Shown: positions 18,781-26,543 of the stretch, in pieces | How positions within the stretch are numbered: the stretch's first letter is position 1 | How the letters are laid out: the number at the start of each line of letters is the position of its first letter | Source: Labedella gwakjiensis | Lineage (GTDB): Bacteria; Actinomycetota; Actinomycetes; Actinomycetales; Microbacteriaceae | Direction of reading: 5' to 3' | Assembly: GCF_003014675.1 (NCBI RefSeq) | Contig: NZ_PYAU01000001.1 | Coordinates: 3,774,940-3,838,939 of the forward strand | DNA: 64,000 bases | Program-made: the position numbers and the translations under genes | Notes under the pieces: model-generated | Database searches by the model: none | What the model saw: the letters and a program-made list of their open reading frames with translations, nothing else | What the model was told of the DNA's origin: nothing

Positions 18781-20862
18781 TCAACCGAGCTGCGCCGGTC
18801 TGCTCCAGGCGCGATCGTGGACGTGCTGGTCGAGGAAGGCGAATACCGTCTCGTACCAGACGACAGCATGCTGTGGCTTCAGAACCCAGTGATTCTCGTC
18901 GGGGAAGAGGAGGAACCGGTGCGGCGTCGTGCCGTCGTCGTCGGCGTGGTGTTCGGCGAGCTCCGACCACAACCGCAGGCTCTCCCCGACGGGGACACGA
19001 TAGTCACGGTCTCCGTGGACGACGAGCAGGGGTGTCACGATGTCGCGCACGAAGTGATGAGGCGAGTTCTCCGTCAGCCCTCTGGGTGTGAAGACGGTCT
19101 GCCAGAACTCGGAGTTGTCGGTGGTTCCGATGAACTGGTCGAGCGCCCAGAGGCTCGCATGGCTCACGATGGCGCGGAAGCGGTCGGTGTGACCCGCCAC
19201 CCAGTTGGCCATGTAGCCACCGAACGACCCGCCCATCGCGGCCGTCCGGTCCTCGTCGATGTCGTCGCGTCGCACGGCCTCGTCTGTGATCGCCAGGAGA
19301 TCCGTGTACGGCGCGGCTCCCCACGCGTTCCACCCGCGCGCGATGAAGTCGAGGCCGTAGCCGGTGGACAGGGCCGGGTCCGGCAGCAGGACGGCGTAGC
19401 CCTTGGCGAGGGCGAGCTGCGGGTTCCACCGCCAGCTCCACGCGTTCCAGCTGTTGAGGGGTCCCCCGTGGATCCACAGGAGAAGCGGTGCCGGCGTCTC
19501 CGCCGACGCCCCGTCGGGGAGGAGGAGCCATCCACGGACGCGCGCTCCGTCGTCCGCGGTCGTCGCGACCTCGGTGATGGAACCCAGCGGTGCCGGAGCG
19601 CCAGCGGGCGTCGCGAGGAGGAACACCTCGCCATCGGCGCGGACGCGGACGGGGTGTGGCGGGCGGGTCCAGGAGGAGCGCAGCGCGACGAGGTCACCGG
19701 ACGACGCGTCGACGGCGACGTGGGTGTACGCGAAGTCGTCCGTCGTGAGCTGCTCCGGAGCGGAGCCGTCGAGCGGCAGGCGGAAGATGGGGCCGCGTCC
19801 GTCGTGGTCGGCGGTCGCGATGATGTTCGTGCCGTCCCGGTCGAAGACGAGGGACGAGGGCCACCGATCCCAGTCCGTCGCGATGCGGCGCGCGTCGCCT
19901 CCGTCGATGTCGGCGACCCAGATCTCCTGGTCCGCGGGAGCGTCAGCGGTGTGGAACGGTGCGCGGAGGAAGGCGAGCCGCCTTCCGTCGCGGCTGATGA
20001 CCGGCGACTCGACGTGGACACCGGGTTCGTCGAAGAGCGACGTGCGCTCCCCGCTCGCGACGTCGATGGCCACGAGGACGAAGCGGCCCGACCGCTTCTC
20101 GGCGACGCGGAGAGAGGCGATGAGTGTTCGGCCGTCGGGCGTCAGAGCCTGGCCGGCGGTGTCGGCCGACCGTCGGGGCGTGGGAGTCAGGTCACGTGGG
20201 CTGGTGAGGTGCGAGGGGTACACCCCGCGGCTCTCGTCCGCGGATCGGCCGGTCTCCACCGAGTCGCGTACTTCCGGCAGCTCGTCGCCACCAGGCGTCT
20301 CGAGGGCGAGCAGATGGGGAACGCCCGGTCCCAGGTCGTGGTCCCAGTACCGGACGGGATAGCTTTCGTGGAACACCGCCGTGATGGAGGCGTCGGTCCG
20401 CCGCTTCCGCGCGGCGGCGTCCTCCTCGATGGAGCGGGACGAAGGCAGCAGATCGGCCGAGATCACGACGGTCTCACCGTCGAGAGCCGTCGCGGCGATC
20501 GACGAGACGCCGCCGGCGAGCCTCGTCAGGCACCGGGCTTCCCCTCCGCGTGACGGGAGCAGCCACAGCTGCGGTGCATCCGGTGCCTCCGCGGCGGAGG
20601 CGTCAGCGCGGCCCGACACGAAGAGCACGTCACCCGACCCTGTGAATGCGGCCCCGCTCTCGCCTTTCGCGGAACGTGTCAGACGGCGCGGCACTCCCTC
20701 GCCGTCCGCCTCGATCTCCCACAGCGCACGGTCGAAGGAGGTGCGATCGGTGGACAGCGTCGCAACGGTGAGAACGGCCTTCCGGCCGTCCGGCGAGAGG
20801 GCGAGGGACTCGACCCGGGGAAGAGCGATGTAGTCCTCGAGCGAGGAGAAGGGAGTCGTCAT
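18781..20862 (-). CDS. S9 family serine peptidase (acylaminoacyl-/prolyl oligopeptidase type)
   Basis: A 693-residue cytoplasmic-type peptidase with an N-terminal beta-propeller (repeated SPDG, DGRTL, DGRRLAF motifs) and a C-terminal alpha/beta hydrolase domain. The catalytic triad is visible: S546 in GGSFGGYM, D620 in HGDRDYRVP and H658 in DENHWV. No signal peptide is seen. TAGCGT stands 6 nt before the ATG, indicating a leaderless start. It is likely an oligopeptide-processing enzyme; exact specificity is not readable. Confidence 0.9.
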   Translation of the reverse strand: MTTPFSSLEDYIALPRVESLALSPDGRKAVLTVATLSTDRTSFDRALWEIEADGEGVPRRLTRSAKGESGAAFTGSGDVLFVSGRADASAAEAPDAPQLWLLPSRGGEARCLTRLAGGVSSIAATALDGETVVISADLLPSSRSIEEDAAARKRRTDASITAVFHESYPVRYWDHDLGPGVPHLLALETPGGDELPEVRDSVETGRSADESRGVYPSHLTSPRDLTPTPRRSADTAGQALTPDGRTLIASLRVAEKRSGRFVLVAIDVASGERTSLFDEPGVHVESPVISRDGRRLAFLRAPFHTADAPADQEIWVADIDGGDARRIATDWDRWPSSLVFDRDGTNIIATADHDGRGPIFRLPLDGSAPEQLTTDDFAYTHVAVDASSGDLVALRSSWTRPPHPVRVRADGEVFLLATPAGAPAPLGSITEVATTADDGARVRGWLLLPDGASAETPAPLLLWIHGGPLNSWNAWSWRWNPQLALAKGYAVLLPDPALSTGYGLDFIARGWNAWGAAPYTDLLAITDEAVRRDDIDEDRTAAMGGSFGGYMANWVAGHTDRFRAIVSHASLWALDQFIGTTDNSEFWQTVFTPRGLTENSPHHFVRDIVTPLLVVHGDRDYRVPVGESLRLWSELAEHHADDDGTTPHRFLLFPDENHWVLKPQHAVVWYETVFAFLDQHVHDRAWSRPAQLG

Positions 20863-20940
20863 CCCACCACGCTAGGCGGTGTGCCGAGATCCGCACGTGA
20901 GCAGACCGCACGAGTCGCTCAGCCCGACGGGACGATCCGG

Positions 20941-21777
20941 CTACTTCCCGCCGTCGTAGTTCGCACCGGCGACGGCCGCAGTGATCGGGATCTGCAGCGC
21001 GGTGAGGATCGCCTCGAACTCCGCGGGCGTCATCGTGCGCTGCGTCATCTTGCCGTGCTTGATGAGGCTGTCCCGCTCGAGGGCGGTGAGGTGGTGCAGG
21101 CTCTTGAAGCCCACGATGGCCGTGTAGTGCTTCGTGACGTTCTTGTACGCCGCGTTGCAGGTGATCATCATCATGTCGAGCCTTTCGAGGTCACTCTGTT
21201 CCGGTACAGCTGAAGCGAGCGGGGCGAGCTGGATCTTGGGTTCCGGGTCGATGCTGACGCCGTTCTGGCGGACCTCGATGTGGAGGTGCGGCCCGGTCGA
21301 GGAACCGTTGTGGCCGACGCGGGCGATCGGTGCCCCGGCAGCGATCTCGCCGAGCGGGGCGAGCGTGCCCCGTTCCAGGTGCGCGTAAACGGTCTGGAAT
21401 CCGTCGCCGTGGTCGATCGTGAGGCAATTGCCGAAGCTGTTCGCCTCGAACTGTCCGTAGTTGAGGTCGTCCCGCCGCCACACGATCGTGCCGGCAGCGG
21501 CCGCGTATATCTGGGTGTTGCGTCCGGGTGAGTAGTCGAGACCGCGGTGGAAGGAGCTGCAGCCCGCGCACGGCGATGCGCGAGGACCGAAGTCGCTGCG
21601 GATCGAGTAGCGGGTCATGAAGGGGAAGTACCACTCCGGTTCCGCTGCGCGCGCGGGCGCGCTGGGGAACGGCCCGAAGATATCGGCCAGGAGCGCCGAC
21701 GCCGCCAGAGCGCTCGCGCCCAGAACGATGTTCCGGCGAGAGAGGTGGGGGGTGGCGAGTGGCTCGGAATGAGTCAT
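20941..21777 (-). CDS. Tat-exported M23 family metallopeptidase
   Basis: A 278-residue secreted peptidoglycan endopeptidase candidate. The N-terminus is a twin-arginine signal (SRRNIVLGAS, hydrophobic stretch, APARA cleavage region). The LytM/M23 domain spans about 50-185 with zinc ligands H77 and D81 (HRGLDY) and H166 (HLHIEV), plus the catalytic H133 in YAHLE. A C-terminal tail of about 90 residues has no recognised domain. Export by the Tat route is unusual for a plain M23 enzyme and implies folding with its zinc before export. Confidence 0.88.
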   Translation of the reverse strand: MTHSEPLATPHLSRRNIVLGASALAASALLADIFGPFPSAPARAAEPEWYFPFMTRYSIRSDFGPRASPCAGCSSFHRGLDYSPGRNTQIYAAAAGTIVWRRDDLNYGQFEANSFGNCLTIDHGDGFQTVYAHLERGTLAPLGEIAAGAPIARVGHNGSSTGPHLHIEVRQNGVSIDPEPKIQLAPLASAVPEQSDLERLDMMMITCNAAYKNVTKHYTAIVGFKSLHHLTALERDSLIKHGKMTQRTMTPAEFEAILTALQIPITAAVAGANYDGGK

Positions 21778-21832
21778 GGATTCAAGAATGCGGGGTGAAT
21801 CAGGGTTTTACCAGTCACCTAAGCGGGTGTCG

Positions 21833-21847
21833 GCGGACTCAGTCCGC
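21833..21847 (+). repeat. Short inverted repeat followed by TTTT
   Basis: GCGGACT and AGTCCGC form a 7-bp stem with a single-base loop, followed on the plus strand by TTTT. No plus-strand gene ends here. It lies between the barstar-like gene (end 21861) and the M23 start (21777), so it may stop antisense transcripts or shape the M23 leader. Confidence 0.3.
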
Positions 21848-21860
21848 TTTTCTCGAGGCC

Positions 21861-22253
21861 TTACGCGAGATCGAGGTGCAGTTCGGGGTGGTCCGCGAAG
21901 ATCTCGAGCACGATATCGAAGTAGGTACGACCCGCACCCTCCCGCAGATCGGCGAGCGCCGTCCGCGCGGCATCGGCGTTGAAGGCGTCGGGCCGCGCGA
22001 GCTTCGCCGTGTAGTAGGCGATCGTCGTCTCACGACCGAGACCCAGTCTGCTCACCTCGTGATCGGCCCACACGATGCGCGCCCCCGATCGTCCTCGCAG
22101 CGCCCCGTAGCCGCCGTACAACATGTCGTTCAGAGCATCGAGACTCTGGCCGAGACGCCAGGACTCCCCCGCCATGAACACCCTGTTCACCTCGTCGTAG
22201 AACGACGGGATGTCTCGCACCACGGAACCCTCGAGGCGCAGGTCAACCGGCAT
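21861..22253 (-). CDS. Barstar-like protein
   Basis: A 130-residue protein resembling the barstar (ribonuclease inhibitor) family. The segment IPSFYDEVNRVFM followed by GQSLDALNDMLYGGYG corresponds to barstar's first two helices with its conserved G-x-x-LDAL-x-D pattern, and the C-terminal ILEIFADHPELHLDLA-type strand fits the last helix and strand. No barnase-type RNase gene is in the window, so its partner is unknown. The start overlaps the response-regulator gene by 11 bp, so it is the last gene of the two-component operon. Confidence 0.65.
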   Translation of the reverse strand: MPVDLRLEGSVVRDIPSFYDEVNRVFMAGESWRLGQSLDALNDMLYGGYGALRGRSGARIVWADHEVSRLGLGRETTIAYYTAKLARPDAFNADAARTALADLREGAGRTYFDIVLEIFADHPELHLDLA

Positions 22254-22875
22254 CCGTGTGCTCCTCTCCGCGAAGATTGTCGCGTGCCCACAGAGCCGCG
22301 CTCGTGCGGTCGGCCACGCCGAGTTGGCGGAAGATGCTGCCGAGGTGGGCCTTGACCGTGCGTTCGGTGATGCCGAGGGCCGTCGCGATCTGCTTGTTCG
22401 CGAGGCCCGTGGCCACGAGGGCGACGACCTCGCGTTCCCGCGTGCTCAACGGACCGGCCGCCGCCCGCGTGGGGAGGAGGACGCCGGCCACGCGCGGGTC
22501 GAGGGGAGCGTGCCCCGCGGCGACGGCGCGGACGGCCGCGCGGAGGTCGGCGGGTTCCGCGTCCTTGAGCTGGTACCCGGCGGCGCCGGCGGCGACCGCG
22601 CGGCTCACCCGGTCCCGATCGGAGAACGAGGTGAGAACGAGCACGCGCGAGTCGGGGTGCTGGGCGCAGATCAGGCGTGTGGCCTCCACCCCGTCCATCA
22701 CGGGCATCGACAGGTCCATGACGACGACCGCCGGCCGTGTCTCGTGGACGAGCTCGAGCGCGTCGGCGCCGTTGCTCGCCGACCCGACGACCTCGACGTC
22801 TCCGTCCGCGCCGAGCACGGAGACGAGTCCCTCGCGCACCATCGCATGGTCGTCGACGACGATCACCCGGATCAT
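22243..22875 (-). CDS. NarL/LuxR-type response regulator
   Basis: A 210-residue two-component regulator. The receiver domain has the acidic pair D8/D9, the phospho-acceptor D54 (VVMDLSMP) and a conserved lysine in YQLKDAEP. The C-terminal LuxR helix-turn-helix is LSTREREVVALVATGLANKQIA, then ERTVKAHLGSIFRQLG. GGAAGGAGG upstream of the ATG at 22875 fixes the start. The cognate kinase lies 76 bp upstream. An 18-bp copy of this gene's 5' end is also present right after the kinase stop. Confidence 0.95.
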   Translation of the reverse strand: MIRVIVVDDHAMVREGLVSVLGADGDVEVVGSASNGADALELVHETRPAVVVMDLSMPVMDGVEATRLICAQHPDSRVLVLTSFSDRDRVSRAVAAGAAGYQLKDAEPADLRAAVRAVAAGHAPLDPRVAGVLLPTRAAAGPLSTREREVVALVATGLANKQIATALGITERTVKAHLGSIFRQLGVADRTSAALWARDNLRGEEHTDAG

Positions 22876-22957
22876 CGGTCGACCTCCTTCCCACTCCACG
22901 GCAGTGAGTCCCTTCCTGTCCGAACACGGCTCGACGCCGCGATCACCCGGATCATCG
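22860..22957 (-). repeat. 18-bp direct repeat at kinase stop and regulator start
   Basis: The sequence CGATGATCCGGGTGATCG occurs at 22860-22877 (first codons of the response regulator) and again at 22940-22957, where its TGA is the kinase stop codon. The offset is exactly 80 bp. The upstream copy reads ATG ATC CGG GTG ATC like the regulator's own start but leads into a short frame only. Confidence 0.85.
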
Positions 22958-24376
22958 CACGTCCGACGTCGGTACGCCGTCCGTCCGACGGCGGTCGGCT
23001 GCGAGGCGGAGCCGCCACCGCGTGCCGAACCCGGGCGCGGAGGCCACGGACAACTCGGCTCCGGCGTGGGCTGCCAGGTCGACGATGACGCGGGTCCCGA
23101 GGTGGCCACCCGTGGGTGCCTCCCGGAGGATGCTCGGATCGAAGCCCGGGCCGTCGTCCGCGATCTCGAGGACGATGTCGGCGTCCTCGCGACGCACTCG
23201 GATCAGTGAGGTACACGGAGCCGCGTGCGTCACGGTGTTGCGGAGCGCCTCCTGCGCCACGCGGTAGAGCAGCTGCTCGTCGCTCGCGGCGAGGTCGTCG
23301 AGGGATGCCGGCAGATCGAGTTCCACCGTCACTCCACGAGCACGCGCCGTCGCGGCGAGATCGTGGAGGGCGTGGCCGAGTCCGGCCGCGCTGAGACTGG
23401 GCGGGTAGATGTCCATGAGCAGTGACCGCAGCGCGCGGACGTTGCCGCGGACCGAGGCCGCGACGGTGCGCATGTGCTCGGCCGATCCGCCGTCGCCGGT
23501 GCGAGCTGCCGCGTCGGCCGCGCTCTCCGCAGCAAGGCTCGTGGCGACGAGCTCCTGGACGGGACCGTCGTGCAGCGTCCCCGCGATCCGGCGACGCTCG
23601 GCGTCCGAGGCGTCCACCGCGTGCTGGAGGAGATCGGCGCGGCGTCGCTCCTCGCGGCGGAGCCGGCCGAGCAACCCCCAGACGATCGGGGCCGTGGCCA
23701 CGACGAGGAGGAGCAGACTGCTCGTCGTGACGCCGGCGAAACCGCGCCAGAGATCCGCGGAACGAGCGGCGACCGGTTCGTACGGCAGGTACACCTCGAA
23801 GAGGAGCTCACGACCGTCCGGCGCCCACACCGGGCGGTAGACCTCGAGGAGCCGCGACCCCGACTCGAACTCGTTCTCCTCTTCGGAGAGGTCGGAGACC
23901 GCCGCCCGCGTCGTCGCGGTGGTGAGCGCCTCCTCCTGCGCATCGTCGAGGTCGAACGTGCGCCCGATGAGTTGCGGTTCATCCGCATAGAGGACGAGTC
24001 CGTCGGCGCTCCAGATCTTCACACGCACCACCCCGGCACCGAGGAGCTGATCTCGAGCGACCTCGTCGAACGCGGCGATGGCGTCGGTGTCGGCGTCGAC
24101 GAGGGCCGATGTGAGGGCCGGCTGGACGACGGCCTCCGCCAGGACGTCGGTGACGTTGGCGGCATCGTTGACCGCCTCCCGTTCGGCGAGCCACTGAGCG
24201 GCGACCGTGGCGAAGAGGGCCACGACGACGAGCACGACGACGAAGCCCGCCGCGAGGCGGATGACGATGGAGCGCGCACGAGGCGACCGCGACGCCTCAG
24301 CGTCGCGGTCACCCGCGTCGACGAGCGTGATCCAGGGGATCTCGTCGACGCCCGACTCCGTGCGGCCCGCCGTCAC
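22952..24376 (-). CDS. Sensor histidine kinase (HisKA_3, NarL partner type)
   Basis: A 474-residue membrane kinase. The first span is about 38-60, an extracytoplasmic sensor domain of roughly 145 residues follows, and a second span lies about 214-236. Then come the HisKA_3 helix with phospho-acceptor H269 (AGTLHDGPVQE) and an HATPase domain with the N-box around N380 (EALRNTVTHA) and G-boxes DDGPGF and GFGTRW. The GTG start directly abuts the stop of the acidic exported protein gene, so translation is coupled. It presumably phosphorylates the adjacent NarL-type regulator. The signal is unknown. Confidence 0.93.
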   Translation of the reverse strand: MTAGRTESGVDEIPWITLVDAGDRDAEASRSPRARSIVIRLAAGFVVVLVVVALFATVAAQWLAEREAVNDAANVTDVLAEAVVQPALTSALVDADTDAIAAFDEVARDQLLGAGVVRVKIWSADGLVLYADEPQLIGRTFDLDDAQEEALTTATTRAAVSDLSEEENEFESGSRLLEVYRPVWAPDGRELLFEVYLPYEPVAARSADLWRGFAGVTTSSLLLLVVATAPIVWGLLGRLRREERRRADLLQHAVDASDAERRRIAGTLHDGPVQELVATSLAAESAADAAARTGDGGSAEHMRTVAASVRGNVRALRSLLMDIYPPSLSAAGLGHALHDLAATARARGVTVELDLPASLDDLAASDEQLLYRVAQEALRNTVTHAAPCTSLIRVRREDADIVLEIADDGPGFDPSILREAPTGGHLGTRVIVDLAAHAGAELSVASAPGFGTRWRLRLAADRRRTDGVPTSDVR

Positions 24377-24865
24377 TCAGTCGTCCTCTCCGCCGCCGGA
24401 GCGGTCGTCGCCGCCGTGGCCACTGTCGTCGGTCCCGCTGCCACCGTGCTCGTCGCCGCCGCTGTCATCACTGCCGCTGTCATCACTGCCGCTGTCATCA
24501 CTGCCGCTGCTGCCGCCGTGATCGTCGCCGACGTCGTCGGTCCCGTTGTCGCCGGTCCCGTTGTCGTCTGTCCCGTTGTCGTCGCCGCCATGGTCATCCG
24601 CCGACGGGCTCGGCGAGGGCGATGTCGATGGCGACGTCCCACCCTGGACGTCGCGGTCGTCACCCGGCTCGGTGCGGTCGTCGCGCGACACGTCGCCGCC
24701 GCGGTCGTCCGCCGACTCGGATGGGGAGGGTGTCGACGTCACCGCTTGCGTCGGCACCCGGACCGGCACCGATTCGGCGAAGGAGGCGTTGCCCCATAGA
24801 CCCAGCACGGCGGGGACGGCGACGACGACGAGGGCTCCAGCGCCGAGGAGGATCCGATTCTTCAT
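24377..24865 (-). CDS. Exported acidic low-complexity protein (Asp/Gly/Ser-rich)
   Basis: A 162-residue protein with an N-terminal signal sequence or membrane anchor (MKNRILLGAGALVVVAVPAV) and a mature part almost entirely of D, G, S, T, N and P, including perfect GSDDS repeats. The very acidic, disordered tail suggests a cation-binding or cell-wall-associated peptide. It is the first gene of an operon with a sensor kinase, so it may act in signal perception, for example by binding divalent ions. AAAGGA upstream of the ATG supports the start. No known family recognised. Confidence 0.65.
   Translation of the reverse strand: MKNRILLGAGALVVVAVPAVLGLWGNASFAESVPVRVPTQAVTSTPSPSESADDRGGDVSRDDRTEPGDDRDVQGGTSPSTSPSPSPSADDHGGDDNGTDDNGTGDNGTDDVGDDHGGSSGSDDSGSDDSGSDDSGGDEHGGSGTDDSGHGGDDRSGGGEDD
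24461..24505 (-). repeat. Three perfect 15-bp tandem repeats inside the acidic protein gene
   Basis: Units 24461-24475, 24476-24490 and 24491-24505 are identical. On the minus strand each encodes Gly-Ser-Asp-Asp-Ser. The unit is in frame, so copy number changes would lengthen or shorten the acidic tail without disrupting the frame. Confidence 0.9.
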
Positions 24866-24924
24866 GATGTGTTCCTTTCGCTCATTGTGGACCGCGAGGT
24901 CGTCGTCTCCAAACGTCGCTCCGG

Positions 24925-24959
24925 GTGGTCTCCTCCGAGCATCGCCGGGAGGAGGCCAC
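24925..24959. promoter_or_regulatory. 12-bp inverted repeat between divergent genes
   Basis: GTGGTCTCCTCC (24925-24936) and GGAGGAGGCCAC (24948-24959) pair over 12 positions with one G-U wobble, around an 11-nt loop. It lies between the divergent starts at 24865 and 25061. It could be an operator, for example for the adjacent NarL-type regulator, or a leader structure. Confidence 0.35.
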
Positions 24960-25060
24960 GTCCACCAGTGATCGATGGTCGTAGTACCAACGTCGGATTG
25001 TCCGGCCCGCCGGCCGCTCAGGAGAGTGGGTCCTGCTCACCCCAACGAATCGAGGCCATC

Positions 25061-25915
25061 ATGAGCAGCATCTCCATCGCCCGTCGCGCAGTGGTCGTCA
25101 CCGCGGCGTTCGTCGTGGCATCCGGCATCATCCTCGGCGGCGGTGCCGCCCAGGCGAAGACCACCTCGGCCGGCGGCGACTACGCCGTGACCGTGAACGG
25201 CGTGACCTACAACCCGGCGGCGGGGAAGGACGTCAAGGTCCAGAACATCGCCGTCTCCGGTCGCATCACGGTGTCCGGGCGGAACAACCGCTTCACGATC
25301 GACCCCGCGACGCTCGGCGTCTACGACTACACGCTCACGGGGGCGCCTGACACGCAGCGGATGGTGACATCGCCCACGGTCGTCTTCGCATCGAAGGTGC
25401 CCACTCTCACCGCCGCCCAGCGCTCCGGTGTCCGACTGTCGAAGCTCGAGGTGAAGGACGACAGCGTCGTGGCGATCTTCACGACCTCGGCCGGCAAGCT
25501 CAAGATCCAGGCGAAGGACGGCGCGCAGGGCGGCATCTTCCAGATGGAGCCGGAGTTCGCCGGCCCCATCGAACTCGTCCACACCCTGGGTTCCGGCCTG
25601 TTCTACTTCGTGAACGAGTTCACCGGCAAGATCAACTTCGGCAACGGAGTCGACGCGGTCGCTTCGGGTGCGAACGCGCACCAGATGCTCCTCGGCAAGG
25701 ACAGCCCTCAGGTCGCGACGAAGACGTTCCAGAGCGGAACCGTCACGAAGTGGATCGTCGAGCCCGGCGGACGCCTCGGCGGTGTTCTCGGCGAGGACGC
25801 CATCGAGCTGTCGGCCGGTGCGACGAACTGCACCAGCAAATGCCAGGCGCAGAACCGCATCAACGGTTCGCTCCCCGTGCCGCCGAACCCGACGAACCCC
25901 ACCCCGATCGGCTGA
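25061..25915 (+). CDS. Secreted protein of unknown function
   Basis: A 284-residue protein with a Sec signal peptide (about 1-31, cleavage after AAQA) and no other membrane segment. The mature part is rich in beta-strand-like sequence with many T, V, G and N residues (GRITVSGRNNRFTIDP, LKIQAKDGAQGGIFQMEPEF). Two cysteines near the C-terminus (NCTSKCQAQ) could form one disulfide, and the tail is proline-rich. I do not recognise a family. It is transcribed away from the two-component operon, with 195 bp between them, and is a plausible target of that system. A strong terminator follows. Confidence 0.75.
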   Translation: MSSISIARRAVVVTAAFVVASGIILGGGAAQAKTTSAGGDYAVTVNGVTYNPAAGKDVKVQNIAVSGRITVSGRNNRFTIDPATLGVYDYTLTGAPDTQRMVTSPTVVFASKVPTLTAAQRSGVRLSKLEVKDDSVVAIFTTSAGKLKIQAKDGAQGGIFQMEPEFAGPIELVHTLGSGLFYFVNEFTGKINFGNGVDAVASGANAHQMLLGKDSPQVATKTFQSGTVTKWIVEPGGRLGGVLGEDAIELSAGATNCTSKCQAQNRINGSLPVPPNPTNPTPIG

Positions 25916-25941
25916 TCGGAGCACGCACGGCTGCCGCAGTG

Positions 25942-25980
25942 ACCGCCGGGGCACCAGGATCGACCTGGTGCCCCGGCGGT
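25942..25980 (+). terminator. Strong terminator hairpin after the secreted protein gene
   Basis: A perfect 17-bp stem (25942-25958 with 25964-25980) and the 5-nt loop atcga lie 27 bp after the stop codon at 25915. It is followed by TCTGC rather than a long U-run, as is common in high-GC actinobacteria. Confidence 0.8.
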
Positions 25981-26006
25981 TCTGCATGTCAGCGGCAGCG
26001 CGGACG

Positions 26007-26147
26007 TCAGCGGCGGCGCGAGCCCCGACGCGACGACCGCTTCGAGCGGGTGGACCTCGACGAGCGGCCCTTCTTCGTCTGCTTCTGGTCGCCGAACAGC
26101 CGTCGGGCGAAGTTCAGGAGGAAGGGCAGGGCGAGTCGCATGAACAT
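26007..26147 (-). CDS. Small basic protein, 46 residues
   Basis: The start at 26147 (MFMRLALPFLLNFARRLF) has AAGGAAT 5 nt upstream. The N-terminal half is an amphipathic or membrane-associating helix, and the C-terminal half is strongly basic (alternating R, S and K after QTKKG). It could be a membrane- or nucleic-acid-associated small protein. No family recognised. Coding status is supported by the ribosome binding site and the composition change, not by homology. Confidence 0.45.
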   Translation of the reverse strand: MFMRLALPFLLNFARRLFGDQKQTKKGRSSRSTRSKRSSRRGSRRR

Positions 26148-26240
26148 GGGGATTCCTTCGTCGGATCGGGACCGACGGAGAGATCGGCGCGTCACGAGCG
26201 TAGGCGGGACTCGGCGACCGGCACCCCCCGTTGACGCGCA

Positions 26241-26285
26241 GAGACGTTATGGGCGGAGACGTGATGGGCGGAGACATGATGGGCG
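26241..26285. repeat. 15-bp tandem repeat
   Basis: Three units of the type GAGACGTGATGGGCG lie at 26241-26255, 26256-26270 and 26271-26285, with 1-2 differences each. The last unit runs into a hairpin at 26283-26308. Confidence 0.8.
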
Positions 26286-26308
26286 GAGACGGGAGTGTCC
26301 GTCTCCGC
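26283..26308 (-). terminator. Hairpin after the 58-residue small gene
   Basis: GCGGAGACGG and CCGTCTCCGC form a perfect 10-bp stem with a 6-nt loop on the minus strand, 15 bp past the stop codon at 26323. No U-run. Confidence 0.45.
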
Positions 26309-26322
26309 TGTCACCACACCAC

Positions 26323-26499
26323 TTACGCGTCCGTGACCTCGTAGAACGACGGGTCGGCGGCGTCGCCCGGAGTCGCCCCGCCGTCCTCATGCCCGGCGTC
26401 GATTGCACGGTACGTGACGCCCTCGTAGACGATCTCGGGTCCGTCGTCCTCGACGACCGCGACGGTGATCCCGCGGGAGTTGATCAGTTTGGCCTTCAT
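26323..26499 (-). CDS. Small acidic protein, 58 residues
   Basis: Read on the minus strand from ATG at 26499, the frame gives MKAKLINSRGITVAVVEDDG at the N-terminus, a middle GVTYRAIDAGHEDGG and a TAA stop at 26325-26323. AGAGGA lies 7 nt before the start. The N-terminal beta-like pattern (KLINSRGITVAVVE..EIVYEGVTYRA) looks like a small folded beta protein with an acidic disordered tail. It lies 44 bp downstream of the photolyase-like gene end and may be on the same transcript. Function unknown. Confidence 0.55.
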   Translation of the reverse strand: MKAKLINSRGITVAVVEDDGPEIVYEGVTYRAIDAGHEDGGATPGDAADPSFYEVTDA

Positions 26500-26543
26500 G
26501 TCGTCATCCTCTCATTCGCCCCGGTGCTCAGGTGCGCAGGTGC

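Noticed and set aside
26249..26343. Plus-strand short frame starting with repeated Met-Gly-Gly-Asp
   Set aside because: Arises from the 15-bp repeat and runs antisense through the 58-residue gene; no support for expression.
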